A stretch of 64,000 nucleotides of DNA from Drosophila miranda (GCF_003369915.1 NC_046675.1:6634001-6698000), one strand, 5' to 3'; shown: positions 17,318-28,849, counted from the first letter of the stretch. Notes: generated from the letters alone by a model not told the origin. Made by a program: numbers and translations.

Positions 17318-20300
17318 CTACAGCACTTTCGCATCGATAATCTCAAATTTCAGATCGAACTGCTGATCAAAGCCCATCAGACAGTCGGACATCATATACA
17401 ATGTGAGCTGCAGTCGGCCACGGCGCGGAGTGGCCTGAAAGGAAATGCGATTGGTGGTGCGCTGTCCGCGCACCGTGAGACGCTTCATTGCCAGAAGCTC
17501 GTCGTTGGCCTGGGAGCCCAGTGTCAGGAACCAGGCCTCGTTCTTCGGCTTGGGATACTTTGGACAGTGAACCGTACAGCTGCCTTGTCCACCGGCTAGA
17601 CGATGCCCGCCTCCGCTGACATTCAGACGCTGCAAATCAATCCTGAGGACATAGTCCTCGTTGGCATGCAGCTGCATCCATGTGTTGGTCTCCTCAAAGG
17701 AGAGCGGTCGCTTGGCGTACTCCTCTTCCATAAAGCGACCTTCCACGGATATTTTTAGTGCAATCTCAGGCAGATCTTGGATGACCTGAAATGGTAAAGG
17801 TTTAGAGAAAAATCTGTTGTGGAAGGTGACATCCAATGCTTACCTTGTACATCTGCTCAATCTCATGCTCTTCGAAGGCATCACGCAATGGTCCAGCCAG
17901 CACAGCATATTCTTTCCTGCACAGCTCTTTCAGAACAGGGAGCGTCAAATAGTCGTGCTCCGCATGGGTGATGTTCAGAAAGGCATCCACATTATCCTCA
18001 TTTACATTGGGTAAAGTGAGGAATTCGCTGGCATCGAACCAGCGCGCCTGGATGACACTCTGCATGAGCTGTTGCACCACCAATGTGGTCGAGAGCCAGC
18101 CACGCTCCGCCGTGTAGTCCACCATGGCCTGCATCACACGCGTGGCGTTGTCCAGAGCGGACTTTGTGTCCGTCAGGTAGTCCGAATTGGGCAGCGAGTG
18201 GCGCGAGAAGTGAGCCTGCAGCAGTAGGAACGTCTTGGTGTAGGGCGAGTCCCAGGTGCCTGAGGGCGGCCTGTAGCGACTCGTTTCGGCCATCTGCTCG
18301 TTGTACTTGTCTTCATTGTGGCGCACCGGCTGCTGGTCAAATTCGTAGGAGTCGGCTATGGCGAGGAGCACCTCCTTGGTGCCCATGCCTGGCTGGAGAT
18401 CTTCCAGGAAGTGCTTCATTGTGCGGTACGACAAATAGTAGTAGGAGCTGATTCGCCCCAAAAATGTTGGCACCAGGAATCCGTCGCGCTCCACTAAACA
18501 GGCGGCATTCGACAGCTCGTAGATCACTTTCTCCACCAGACTCGACATGAATGCATTCACATTCTCGGGCTCCACGCCCTCCAGTTGGTAGTAGGAGGGA
18601 TTCCGCAGCAATCGCCTGAAGAAGTACGTCCACGTAAGATAGTCCAAGGCTCCCTGCTTCGTCTGCACCGTGCCGGCCACGATCTCGGCGTTAATGTGCT
18701 CCGGCAGTACGGCCAGCAGACTGGACTCCACGGGAAATGGATCGTAGAGGAATTTCTTGTAGAAGTTTTTCTTCTCGTCATGCACTAGGACAACGGCCAC
18801 GCCCTCGTTGTCGAACTGTGGCCGTCCGGCACGTCCCATCATCTGCAGGACATCCGTAATGGGCATGTCCACGTACTTCTTCACCTTGCCATCAAAGTAC
18901 TCGGTGCCCTTGATGACGACCAGATGGGCGGGCAGATTAACGCCCCAGGCGAGCGTGGCGGTGGCTACCAGCACCTGGATCTTGCGGTTCAGGAACAGCT
19001 CTTCGACACACTTGCGATCCTGCTCTTGGAGGCCAGCATGATGCAGTCCGATGCCAAAGGCCAGGCAGAATTTCAGGTTCTGATCGCGAATGTTCTGAAG
19101 TATCAGCTCCATTTCGTACTCCTTGATGTGCAGGTACTGCTTGGGATTGACGTCGCCGGCCACAAAGGTGATGAGATCCAGGGCCGTGAGGCGGGTCTGC
19201 CTGCGCGAGGAGACAAACACAATTGTTGGCTCGCATGGCGAGTAGGTGCGAATGGCCTGGAAGGTGGGTCGGTTCATGGTGGCCATGCGGGGGCAGTAGT
19301 GTTTGCCCGGGAAGCCATTGATGTGCACTTGCAGTGGCACCGGCCGCACCGACGGTTTGAAGTTGTACAGGCCCATTTTGGTGATGCCCAGCCAATTGGC
19401 CAGATCCTGGGCATTGGCCAGGGCCGTGGACAGGCCCACTATGCGAATTTCGCGACCCGTGTGCGAGCGGATGAAGTTTGTGCGGGAGACAATCACCTCG
19501 ATAACCGGACCACGATCCTCGCCCAGCAAATGGATCTCATCGATCACAATTAGTGAGACATGCTGCACGTACTCGCGCGTCTGCCAGGACCGACTGATGC
19601 CGTCCCATTTCTCCGGCGTGGTAACAATCAGTTGGGACTCCCGTATGGCCTGGATATCCGGCGTGACGTCGCCCGTCAGCTCCACTACCTTGAGGCCCAG
19701 CGAGGAGCGCTGGAAGCGCTTCTCCCAGTCGCCTATCCGCTCCTTAACCAAGGCCTTCAGGGGCGCTATGTAGACCACCTTGCATTTGGGGTTCTCGTTT
19801 AGTGCCCGGAATATGGCCAGCTCTGCCACGATGGTCTTGCCACTGCCAGTGGGGGCGCCCAAGAGCACGTTGTTGTCCGTGTGGTAGAGGCAGTGGAATA
19901 TCTGCGTCTGTATGGGGTTGAAGTGCGTGAATCCATACAGAGACTCGTACAGTGCATTGTCCAGAGCGCTAACAGGCAACGGGCGCAAAGGCAGCAGTTC
20001 CGTCAACGGCGGATGGTGCTCCGGCAGCACTAGGTGCTGGAACGACAGCGGAACACATGTGGTGCTGCCCAGCCAGCTGTCGCTGGACACTCGAATGTAG
20101 TATTGGGGCGGCAGCGGCTCCTTCAGTGGAATGGTCATCACCAGCTGTTGCGGCTGGCCGCTGAACACAAACTTGCGACTCAGCTGGAATAGCTCCGAGT
20201 GGTAAATGTAATTGGATTCGGGGTCCTCGATCCACAGCCAGAAGCTCTGGCACGTCTTGCCGTGCACGCGATCGTTCCACTTGAAATTCGCCCAAATATC

Positions 20301-23300
20301 CACCTTGATGCGCAGCACAGTGCGGGTAATGGGCTGCAGACTGGCCTCCACATCCAGCATTGGCAGCTCTTGGGCCGAGCGAATGACCAGCTCCGCATAG
20401 CGATCGCTGCGCAGCCATTCCTTCAACTCGCGCTGATCCATGTCGCGCAATCGATAGACGCTCAGGCCGCGACGCTCCAGCTTGTCTATGGTCTCGTGAT
20501 TGATCGCCGGGAACTGGCGCAGATGGCAATCGAAGTCCCATTGCCGCCGCTCGAACATCTTGCAGAGCTGCAGCAGGCGGCCCGACAGCACGGCGTTATT
20601 CTGCCGCAGCACAATGGAGAACAGTGCTCGCGTGATCCTGCCAATGTTCGTTGTAATGTACGACATGTCCGAGCTCAGCGAAAAGGACTTTACATAGCCA
20701 TTGGAGAGATATGTCTGAATGAGAATGTTGACCTGCCCAGAACAAAGAAGAATGCATTTAGTAAGGCAAAAGGAAAAGGGGGAAAAGTGTTGTGTTTGGT
20801 TACCTTTCCGCAGACATTCTCGCTGCCACCGAATGGCTTCAGCTTGCAGTAGTCAGTCTTCAGTTCATCCAGCTCCTCGAGCTCATCGTCGCGCACTTTT
20901 AGCTGCTGGAACTCCTGGGCCTGGGATATCATGGCCAGGATCTCGGCTTCGTTCATGAAGGGTTTCATCAGCTCGTTAAAAATCTCCACGGTGTCGTATT
21001 TGATGTAGAAATGCGAGGCCGTTCGCCCCAAGTCGGTGATGTTCATGTCCATGGTGCGCTGATTGAATCGCATCATACGCGCCTTGTCCAGACTCATCGA
21101 TGCGGACATAATGAGAGCCCGGCGACGTGCCTCCAGCGTGGGATCCTTCTGCAGTTCCGCATACTCGATGCCATACACATGGGGATTGATGCGCATTCGC
21201 ACAAATAAGTACCTTTAAACGGGGAAGTAAAGATAAGTCCATCACATTTCGTGTGAATACCTAAACTCACGTGTAACTGAGCCACTCGATGGCCTCCTCC
21301 ACGTTGGTAATGGTGCCCAGACCGATCTCCGCATTCAGATTATCGGCCAGACATTGCACAAAGTTCGACTCGATGGGGAATTGATTCGTTAGCAGCGACA
21401 GGTAATGATTGAGCTTGTCATAGGCGGTGATAATGGTGCCCACACCGCTCTTGTCGAACTGCGGACGACCAGCACGACCAAAGATCTGCAGCACATCCAG
21501 AATGCCCAGGTCCACGAAACTGCCGTGCTTGGCATCGTAGATGTCTGTGCCCCGTATGATAACCGCGTGCGCCGGCAAATTGACGCCCCACGCCAGAGTG
21601 GCAGTGCAGACGAGGACCGAGATGTGGCCCTCGACGAAGTATTTCTCGACCATTTGGCGGTCGGCTCGCAGCATGCCCGCATGATGCATGGCCAGGCCGC
21701 AGGAGAACAAGTCCACCAGCTGCTTGTTGCGGCTCTTCTGTACCGATCGATTGGCTAGGCCAAACGCATTCGAGTCCTTGGGCAGGAAGGCGGCGCTAGT
21801 GTTGTTTTGTTGGGCCAGCTCCCGAATAACATTCGCCGTTCGCACGGTGGCATTGCGGGCGTGGACAAAGACCATCACCTGGTGTCCCTGCTGGACCATC
21901 TCCACACATTTCTGGTAGCAGCACTGGTCCATGTCGGCGATTTGTTGCAGCGGCTTCACCGACTTGATGCCAATGAAGTTGGTGTCCAGCGGCACTGGTC
22001 TGAAGCGGGAGTCGAAGTAGAAGAGCCCCTTCATGGGGTTCACGCGCAGAAAATGCGCCACATCCACGTAGTTGGGCAGCGTGGCGGACAGGCCAACGAT
22101 GCGTATCATCGACTGCGAGGACTCCACGAGGCGCAGAGTTCGCGCAACGAGTGCCTCCACCACAGGCCCCCGCTCGCCGTGCAGCAGATGCACTTCGTCG
22201 ATAATGAGCAGCTTGACCAGGCTGATCAAGGCCACATCCCCGCTACCTGCAATGGGATTCCATGAGCAAACGGCTCTTGTGATTAGAAAGTGAATGCTTA
22301 CCCTTTCTGGTGACCACATCCCACTTCTCTGGCGTGGTCACCAATATCTGGGTGGCTGCCATTTCCGCCTTGGTCAGCTGCATGTCGCCCGTCAGCTCGC
22401 GCACCACTATTTGCAGGGACTTCAGCCGCTTGGAGAAGTTCTCAACCATTTCGGCGGCCAGGGCTTTCATTGGGGCTATATAGACGATCTTGAACTCGTC
22501 CCGATTGATGACACCCTGCTCCAAATGGCAGCGGATCGTGTGCACAATGCTCAGCATGGCCACGTTGGTCTTGCCGGCACCAGTGGGGGCGCACACCAGC
22601 ATATTCTCGTTGCTGTGATAGGCCACCGGATAGACCACGGACTGAATGCGGTTCAGCTCCTTGCAGTTGGCAAAGGCCAGCCTTCCCACATCGTCCAGTT
22701 CGTCGATTTGGATGCGCTTGTTTCCCACTGTGAGCGGCGGAGGTTCGCTGGCTGGGATCTTTACCTCCTCCCACTGTTTATTGTCGATGCGCTGGGCGTT
22801 GTCTGGCAGGGTTATGCGGCTGCCGCCGATAAAGCCAGCGTGCTGTTTCGCCGCCAACTGGCTGTCGAAGACGTAGGGATAACGGATGGGGGCCGCCTGG
22901 TAGCCCGCCTTAATGGCCTTGGTTGTCAGCAGGAGCGGCTCTCGCTGGGCATTTTCCAGCAGCATTCGCTGGTGCTGCACACGTAGCTGCATGGCGGGAA
23001 TGGACACTGCACAACCGGGGTCGTCTTGGTCCTCGTCATCCTTGATGTTGCGCATTATGCGCTGCAGTTTCTTCTCCTCCCGTCGCTGTATTTTGCCAAG
23101 ATGTTTCTCCTGTGCGGACTGAACCACCACGGCACTGGCTACAGTGGGTCGAATTTCAGGTCCTCCTCCTCCAGTGGCTGCTGTCTGGAGACGCTTTTGC
23201 TTGACCTCCTTGACGCGACGCGTTCTCGTGGCAAACTGTTCCAAATGCTGTGCAATCTTGGCTCTGTCCTGCAGCAGTTTTCCCACCAGCTCGAAGTAGT

Positions 23301-24168
23301 CAAAGCCCAGCAGTTCCATTAGCTCGTTCTGCAGCTCCTCGCTGCTGCGCTTCGAGCCGAGTATGTTCCCCACGCGTCCCAGCAGATTCTCATCCTCCAG
23401 CTTCTCGGCTATGTCCACCAATGACTGCAGCTCTGGACTCAGCTTGGCTCCGTCCGTGCGCTTGATCACTGGCGCTGGTGCGGCCTTCGACTTGTACTTC
23501 ATGGAGAACTTGTTGACGGTGCGATTCTTCAGCAGAGCATCGGGTGCCAGATTGGTCAACAGGCTGGTGTCCAGCCACACGGCTGGCGTGCATTTCACGT
23601 CAATCTCTTCGCCCCAGAGCCGTGCCACATTGTGGGGCTTTCGTTGGGCCTGCTGCCAGCGTTTGAGTTCCATGCGCTCGTGCTCCTCCAGCGAGTGTTC
23701 CACAGCCAGGACACATTCGTGAATTTGCGTCATCTTCCGATCGAAGGTCTTGCCAAACATCCCGTGCAACCGATTGGTGGTGGCAACCAGCACCACACGC
23801 TGCTCGTGCAGCAGCCAGAACAGAAACAGAGCCGCATGCTCCACCACCTGTGGCTGTTCCTCGTAGCCCATACATTCCTGGACCAGATTGCGCAGCTTCT
23901 GCATGTGCACCTTGGCGGCGGGCTGTTTCTCGGATGGCAGCTGTGCCAGCAGCTTGGCTATGGTCTGCTCCTCCTTCCTGTGCAGGGCATTGCCATTATC
24001 AGTGGTATTTCATTAGTGGCGAAATCTCTTGACTTACTCATACGAATTTGTCGTCGTGGATGATACATTGGCGGTCCTGGCTTGCCGCTGGCCATTGAAG
24101 CGACGGCTCTTGGCCTCCAACTCGGTTTTGGCACGTAGCGATGCACTTAGTCGAGGCGGCTCCCACAT
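17318..24168 (-). CDS. obe: ASCC3-type double-cassette Ski2-like RNA helicase
   Basis: Six minus-strand exons (24168-24038, 23977-22302, 22246-21271, 21212-20804, 20732-17844, 17785-17318) give 2182 residues, close to human ASCC3 (about 2200). Order: a helical N-terminal region (~1-400), first helicase cassette with Walker [14 protein letters not shown] box (DEVHLLHG) and motif VI (GRAGRPQFD), a Sec63-like unit, then second cassette with [13 protein letters not shown] box (DEIHLLGED) and GRAGRPQFD, and a final Sec63 unit. The second cassette keeps a complete Walker A and DEIH box; in the spliceosomal paralogue Brr2 that cassette is degenerate, so this is the ASCC3/Slh1 branch. Human ASCC3 acts in alkylation repair and in splitting collided ribosomes. 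The symbol obe (obelus, a Brr2-related fly helicase reported to affect crumbs splicing) is from memory and less certain. Confidence 0.9.
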
Positions 24169-24209
24169 TCTCGTTTGTCCTATGTAAATCCTGCGGAAAT
24201 TTCATATTT

Positions 24210-24835
24210 TTTTAAACTCCTCGATTTTGATATTCCGTCGAATATTACTAGCTATAGATAACATTTAGCCATGCCCACCTAGTTTTATACGATTGATGAA
24301 TCTATTTTCTAATTAACTGGCTTATCTTAAATACTTGATTTTATTGGATTTCTATACGTTGAAAATAAAATTGGATTGTGCAAAAAAAAACAAAACAAGA
24401 GAACAGCTGATAAAATATACCGTCTGACCCTCAGAAATATACCGTAAATATACTGACGAATTCAAATTTTATTTTACATATTCCTCGTTTTTTATATTCC
24501 GTCGAATATTACTAGCTATATAGAGCATTTAGTCATGTCCACATAATTTTATACGATTGATAAATCATTTTTCTACTTAACTGGCTTTTTTTAATACTTG
24601 CTTTTATTGGATTTAGCTTAAAAAAAGGTTTTAGCGAAAAAGGTCAAACAAATGAAACGTAATAAAACGTAAGAGAAAAATCGTTCCAATTGTTCAATTT
24701 CTTTATTCCGTTGAATAATGCTGCCTAACTAAAACCATTAGCTCTGCCCACATAATTTTAGGCCATTCATGAATACATTTTCTACCTGATTGACTACTTT
24801 TAAGTACTCTCTTTTGTTGTATATTGTATAAAACA
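24210..24835. repeat. degenerate three-copy repeat, units ~130 bp
   Basis: Three related blocks begin at about 24231, 24495 and 24704 with TATTCCGTCGAATATTACTA or its variant. Each continues through an A(C/T)TTTA-type stretch, a GCCCAC/GTCCACATAATTTTA segment, ACGATTGAT(G/A)AAT, TTTTCTA(C/A)..TTAACTGGCTT, TACTTG.TTTTATTGGATTT. Copies one and two are most alike; copy three is more diverged. Spacing is 264 then 209 bp, so this is a fragmented dispersed repeat rather than a regular satellite. The family is unknown to me. Confidence 0.65.
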
Positions 24836-25461
24836 AGGTTTAAGCAAAAAAGGTCAACAAAAAAACTGTGGCAACGTAAGTGAGTATGGACTGTCACGTC
24901 AACCGGAGTTTGGGCGCAGGTATACCCTATTTCTTTGATATATATGAAGAAACTGGTTTTCCAAGCTGTTTTAAAACGTAATTAATATAGAAATTATCTC
25001 AGATTGTTTTGTTTTGGACATATTAATGCATATGATTAGAGTCTTGTAAAAATATCTCGATCCCGATACCCATTCTTGGTTTCTGTAAGTGGACCAAAAC
25101 CTTCAAAATATCGTTGAAATACCTTTAAAAGAGAAACTGACTAGTTTTGGCCTTTATTGGTGCATTAGATGACAAACATTCTCTCAGTTCTATAATATCC
25201 ATTTCCCAGGGTATGCAAAGTGTTGCTCAATCCGCGCCATGTTGGGGAACAATGCTGCTCGATTTCACGGCACATGAGTCTGGCCCATACAAATTGAATG
25301 TTGCCAGCAACATAAGACGTAAGAAAACGTTAGTGGGAATGCGCCGTAAGGGACATTGTTGAGGGGATAAAGGACATTGTGGCGAGGAAAAATCCCAGAG
25401 AAAATCCCAAAAAAGTCCCACCAAACTTGAGCGCCAAATAGAAATTGTTTGAATGTGAATC

Positions 25462-25563
25462 ATCGATATTTTTTCTCAAACATCGATGTTTTTATTATTT
25501 TATTATATAATTGAAATCGATGCTGTTATTGATTATAAAATTGATATCGATGCTTTTATCGAT
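25462..25563. repeat. cluster of five ATCGAT palindromes
   Basis: ATCGAT occurs at 25462, 25482, 25516, 25546 and 25558, five times in 102 bp, within two partly repeated segments containing ATCGATGCTGTTATTG-like sequence. TATCGATA is the DRE bound by DREF and BEAF-32, and two copies here are TATCGAT, one letter short. It may be a regulatory or boundary element, or just the inner part of a decayed repeat. Confidence 0.55.
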
Positions 25564-26187
25564 GCTGTTATTGCCGGGGCTGCCACGTCGATGAAAAAAG
25601 GTGGTTTATCGTAAAATTAGAATATCGTAAAAGTTACGTTAGCAGGTTAAAGGAATTTAAAAATCAATTTGAAAATGTATACACCAATTTTTACATGCGA
25701 TCCATTTAAGGCAGCTGTTATTGAAAAAATCTCGTTATGCGCTTAAACGAATTAAAAAATCAAGCTGGAAATTTAAATTTGCATTTGAAATTTGTACACA
25801 TTTAAGTGAATAATTCATATTATTTAGAAATTTCCAATTGGCGAATGTCGTAAATGTTTTCATTCTGTTGTTTTCCAGGAATTTTCTTAAGAAAATTAAT
25901 GCCTTTCGTATGCACAACTTGTCACAGGCAAAACTTTTCAAACCTGATGTTGGTTCCACCACCCCCACATCCTCTCAACCCACCCCAAAAGATAAACTTC
26001 CTATAAACTTGTTGCGCAAGCTGCAATTGTATTTTGCTCTAAGAACCTTGCTTGTATTTATTATGCAGCTCATGTTCACATACTTGGATGAATCCTGTCC
26101 GCAACATGCTTCATTGACCACTTTCAAAATGTGCATGGCATCCCATTTGGGGTGTGTGATGGATATGGATAGGGCTATCCTGGGCAG

Positions 26188-26226
26188 TATATAAGCCCGG
26201 CAACCAGTTGCTCCATCCTTTCAGTT
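26188..26226 (+). promoter_or_regulatory. Trissin core promoter: TATATAAG and TCAGTT initiator
   Basis: TATATAAG at 26188-26195 is followed by a perfect initiator TCAGTT at 26221-26226 with +1 A at 26223, about 33-35 bp from the TATA box. The resulting leader to the ATG at 26327 is about 104 nt. Confidence 0.75.
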
Positions 26227-26326
26227 GCGCTTTCTCTGGGACTCGACACAGGCCACAAGACAATTGCAGCTCCTATGAGCGCCATCACCTATTGAGCAGC
26301 ATTTCCACGACGACCACAAGACAAGG

Positions 26327-26755
26327 ATGCATTGGCTAGCACATTTTCAGATCATTTTGCTATGTGAGTAGATGGCAGACCAAGTATATATGCAGTTCAA
26401 CTTATAAATTGATTCCTTCCGCAGGCATATGGTTAATGTGCTGCAGCTCAAATGCCATGCCATGCGACTCCTGTGGCAAAGAGTGTGCCAACGCCTGCGG
26501 CACTAAGCATTTTCGGTAGGTTTTTGTTTTCTTTTTTGGAAATATACTTCACATCACTTCTTCGTTAGAACCTGCTGCTTTAACTATCTACGCAAACGCA
26601 ATGATCCGGATGAGCTGCGTCGCAGCTCCGATCGGAGACTGATTGACTTCATATTGCTGCAGGGCAGGGCCCTGTACACCCAGGAGCTGCGCGAGAGACA
26701 CCACAATGGCACCCTGATAGACGGCACCCTCGGCCTACAGACCTACTATAACTGA
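26327..26755 (+). CDS. Trissin: Trissin, cysteine-rich neuropeptide precursor
   Basis: Three exons (26327-26363, 26425-26515, 26569-26755) give 104 residues. A signal peptide (FQIILLCIWLMCCSS core) is followed by the mature peptide with six cysteines in the pattern CDSCGKECANACG...TCC, ending before a RKR cleavage site. This matches D. melanogaster Trissin, a three-disulphide peptide that activates a G-protein-coupled receptor (TrissinR); the conserved tail RRLIDFILLQGRALYTQELR also fits. Intron 2 (53 bp) falls in the Arg codon between Phe and Thr, inside the mature peptide. The gene converges on Rh6. Compared with the melanogaster peptide as remembered, IKCDT is replaced by MPCDS at the start, and the exact mature N-terminus cannot be set from sequence. 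Confidence 0.95.
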
Positions 26756-26868
26756 AGACCCCCCACACACTGACAATGATACGGATATCCCCCTGATACG
26801 GACTCCTCCACGATTCACATGACGATCCACGGCTGAATGCTTGAAATGTTTGAGATGTTATTTTTTCC

Positions 26869-26874
26869 AATAAA
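26869..26874 (+). terminator. Trissin polyadenylation signal AATAAA
   Basis: AATAAA lies 114 bp after the Trissin stop. The facing Rh6 gene has its own signal (TTTATT at 26945-26950, AATAAA on the minus strand), so the two convergent transcripts would end about 70 bp apart without overlap. Confidence 0.65.
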
Positions 26875-27172
26875 GGCGCAAACTTCTTTGGGGCAATATG
26901 CTTTATAAAGCATTCTACTAACTCTACTAAACCCAAGTATTCCATTTATTCATTAGGAACTCCGATTAGACTTTGATTTTGTATCAATTGCAGTTTGTAT
27001 ATTTTATCATATTCTATTTTTTTTTTTACATTTTTTCATTGCCAACTTTTTTTGTGTGTTTTTGTTTGTTCTTTGGGCTATATGCAAAATAGTCTAAGTC
27101 TAAGCCGTGTTTGTAGAACTCTAAAGCTGTCAGTTCCTATCTGCTGCAGTCGTCGTCTCCTCTTTAATGGGT

Positions 27173-28400
27173 TTATGCCTGGGATTCGCTGATCTCCGTC
27201 GTGGCCTGAGTCCTGGAGTCAGAGGGCAGCTCGTCCTTGCCACAGGCCAAGCATGGTATCTTCTCCTTGAGCACCTGCTTGTACTTGGGGTGGCTGGAAA
27301 AGAGACAAAGAGAGATGCTATAATGGACTTTATTTGGGGCAAGATCAACCCACCTCAAGCCGTAGACAATGGGATTGCATACGGCATTCGCTTTGGCAAA
27401 TACGGATCCGCAAATGGTGCTGAGCGGACTCAGGTGCATGGACTCGAAGATGCCCGCATAGTTGATGATGGTGTAGGGGGTCCAGGCGAAGAACCACAGC
27501 GAAATGGTGGTCAGAGCCACCTTGGCCAACTTGATTTCGATGGCCTTGCTCTTGTCGGCCTCGCTGTTGCGGAGTGAGGCCACGTTCATCTTCTTGGCCT
27601 GCTCCCTCATGGCCTTTTCATGGGCGGCCACCGCCTGCAAGCAAAGAGAAACACTTGTCGCAGTCTGTAGTCTCATCTGGAGCCGATCCTACCTTCATGA
27701 TGTGCCAGTAGGAGAATATAATCGTCAGCAGTGGGGTGAGGTACACCCACAGCGAGTAGACAATGATGTAGGAGCGATTCCACCAGTCCTTGGCGAAGTA
27801 GTCAGTGCCGCAGGCAGTCATATTGCCCTCGGGCACATACCTGTTCCACCCAAACATTGGCATCAGGGCCCACGCTCCGCAGATGGTCCACACGACCATG
27901 AGACGGATCACCGCTGACGTGGTCGTTAGAGGTTTCCTGGCCATGCCCTTGACAATCACACAGTAGCGGTCGTAGGCGATCAGCGTCATCGACCAGATGG
28001 AGACACAGCCGAAGAGGGATCCAAACAGGCCGTATAGCTCGCAAAGGAAGGGACCCATGATCCAGGTGCCGTAGAAACCGTTGAGCACCACCGGGGGGAA
28101 CATCGTGAACATCATCATGAAGTCCGAGAAGGCGAGATTCACCACGAACATGTTGGAGGGCGTGCGCAGACCCTTCGACGAGGTGAAGATGTACATCACG
28201 ATGAAGTTGCCCGCCAGGGACATGGTACCGAGGATGGCAATCACAAAGCCGATGATTCCGAACCACATGGGCTCGAGGGGGGGCCATTGGTACCAGTAGG
28301 GATCCACCATGTGCATGATCTCGGCGGGCACGCTCTCGGCCAGACTGAGATTGCGGCCATCTCGCATGTAAGCGTAGGTCGGCGGATTCAGGCTCAACAT
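27173..28400 (-). CDS. Rh6: Rhodopsin 6 (green-sensitive R8 opsin)
   Basis: Three minus-strand exons (28400-27693, 27634-27354, 27293-27173) give 369 residues, the length I recall for fly Rh6. It is a seven-helix GPCR: N-glycosylation site NLS near residue 18, DRY motif (AYDRYCVIV) after helix 3, the retinal-binding Lys in helix 7 (SVFAKANAVCNPIVYG), NPxxY present, and the arthropod intracellular loop 3 segment AVAAHEKAMREQAKKMNV for Gq coupling. The C-terminus ends in ATTEISESQA. The sequence is nearly identical to D. melanogaster Rh6; differences cluster in the first residues (MLSLNPPTY) and the C-terminal tail. Rh6 is expressed in the yellow-type R8 photoreceptors of the eye. Introns are 58 and 60 bp. 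Neighbours Trissin (convergent) and B9d1 (upstream, same strand) are close. Confidence 0.98.
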
Positions 28401-28529
28401 GACTCCGCTGGAAAGGCTTCCGGCTTCGGACTTCGGTGGTGGCTTCGTTTGAACTGTGGGTACTCTGCTGTGGCAACTATTTGCTGTCCATAGCAGAATG
28501 GCTGACTCTTCGTTGGCGCTGGACTCGGC

Positions 28530-28567
28530 GCGAATGCCTTGGGCGTAACCGCGGGCCCAGCCTTATA
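28530..28567 (-). promoter_or_regulatory. Rh6 TATA box and predicted start
   Basis: On the minus strand TATAAG at 28567-28562 is followed about 32 bp later by GGCATTCG, an initiator-like sequence with +1 near 28535. This places the start about 135 nt before the ATG and about 70-80 bp downstream of the RCSI element, as in other fly opsin genes. Confidence 0.6.
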
Positions 28568-28606
28568 TCGGCCACTTGAGTCCAGCCAATCTTAGCCTAA
28601 TTGCCC

Positions 28607-28617
28607 TAATCCAATTA
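28607..28617 (-). promoter_or_regulatory. RCSI/P3 photoreceptor element of Rh6
   Basis: TAATCCAATTA is an exact match to the RCSI consensus TAATYNRATTA found in all fly opsin promoters, a Pax6/homeodomain site. Its left half TAATCC is a K50 homeodomain site of the type bound by Orthodenticle, known from the literature to separate Rh6/Rh5/Rh3 from other opsins. A further GGATTA (K50 site) sits at 28690-28695. Confidence 0.88.
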
Positions 28618-28849
28618 GGATGCACTTGGCCAATCCAAAAGCTGTTGGATTTCCACTTGGGTTTTCAATTGCTGCAAATTTGTCGCGTCGGATTAGGCGG
28701 TTGGTCGCGTCATTTCCCTGCTGTCTTAGCCACAAGGCAAGGTCAAGTTTGAGGCAACCACCCACCGGCCAATTAGATTAATACAAAACGCTTTCCTGAT
28801 TCGATAAGTTCACGTTTTATTGACACACATCCACGGGCCTGCCACCTGC

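Larger units (their letters stand above)
24169..26187. other. AT-rich spacer between helicase and Trissin
   Basis: No gene is supported here. The first 700 bp contain a degenerate three-copy repeat, 25462-25563 holds a cluster of ATCGAT palindromes, and the last few hundred bp are upstream sequence of Trissin. The open frame at 25838-26194 (118 codons) starts in AT-rich DNA, reads into the Trissin TATA box and has no family resemblance, so it is left out. This is also the place where two gene blocks from different D. melanogaster regions meet. Confidence 0.5.

Noticed and set aside
25838-26194. 118-codon open frame before Trissin
   Set aside because: It reads through into the Trissin TATA box and has no recognisable domain or start context.
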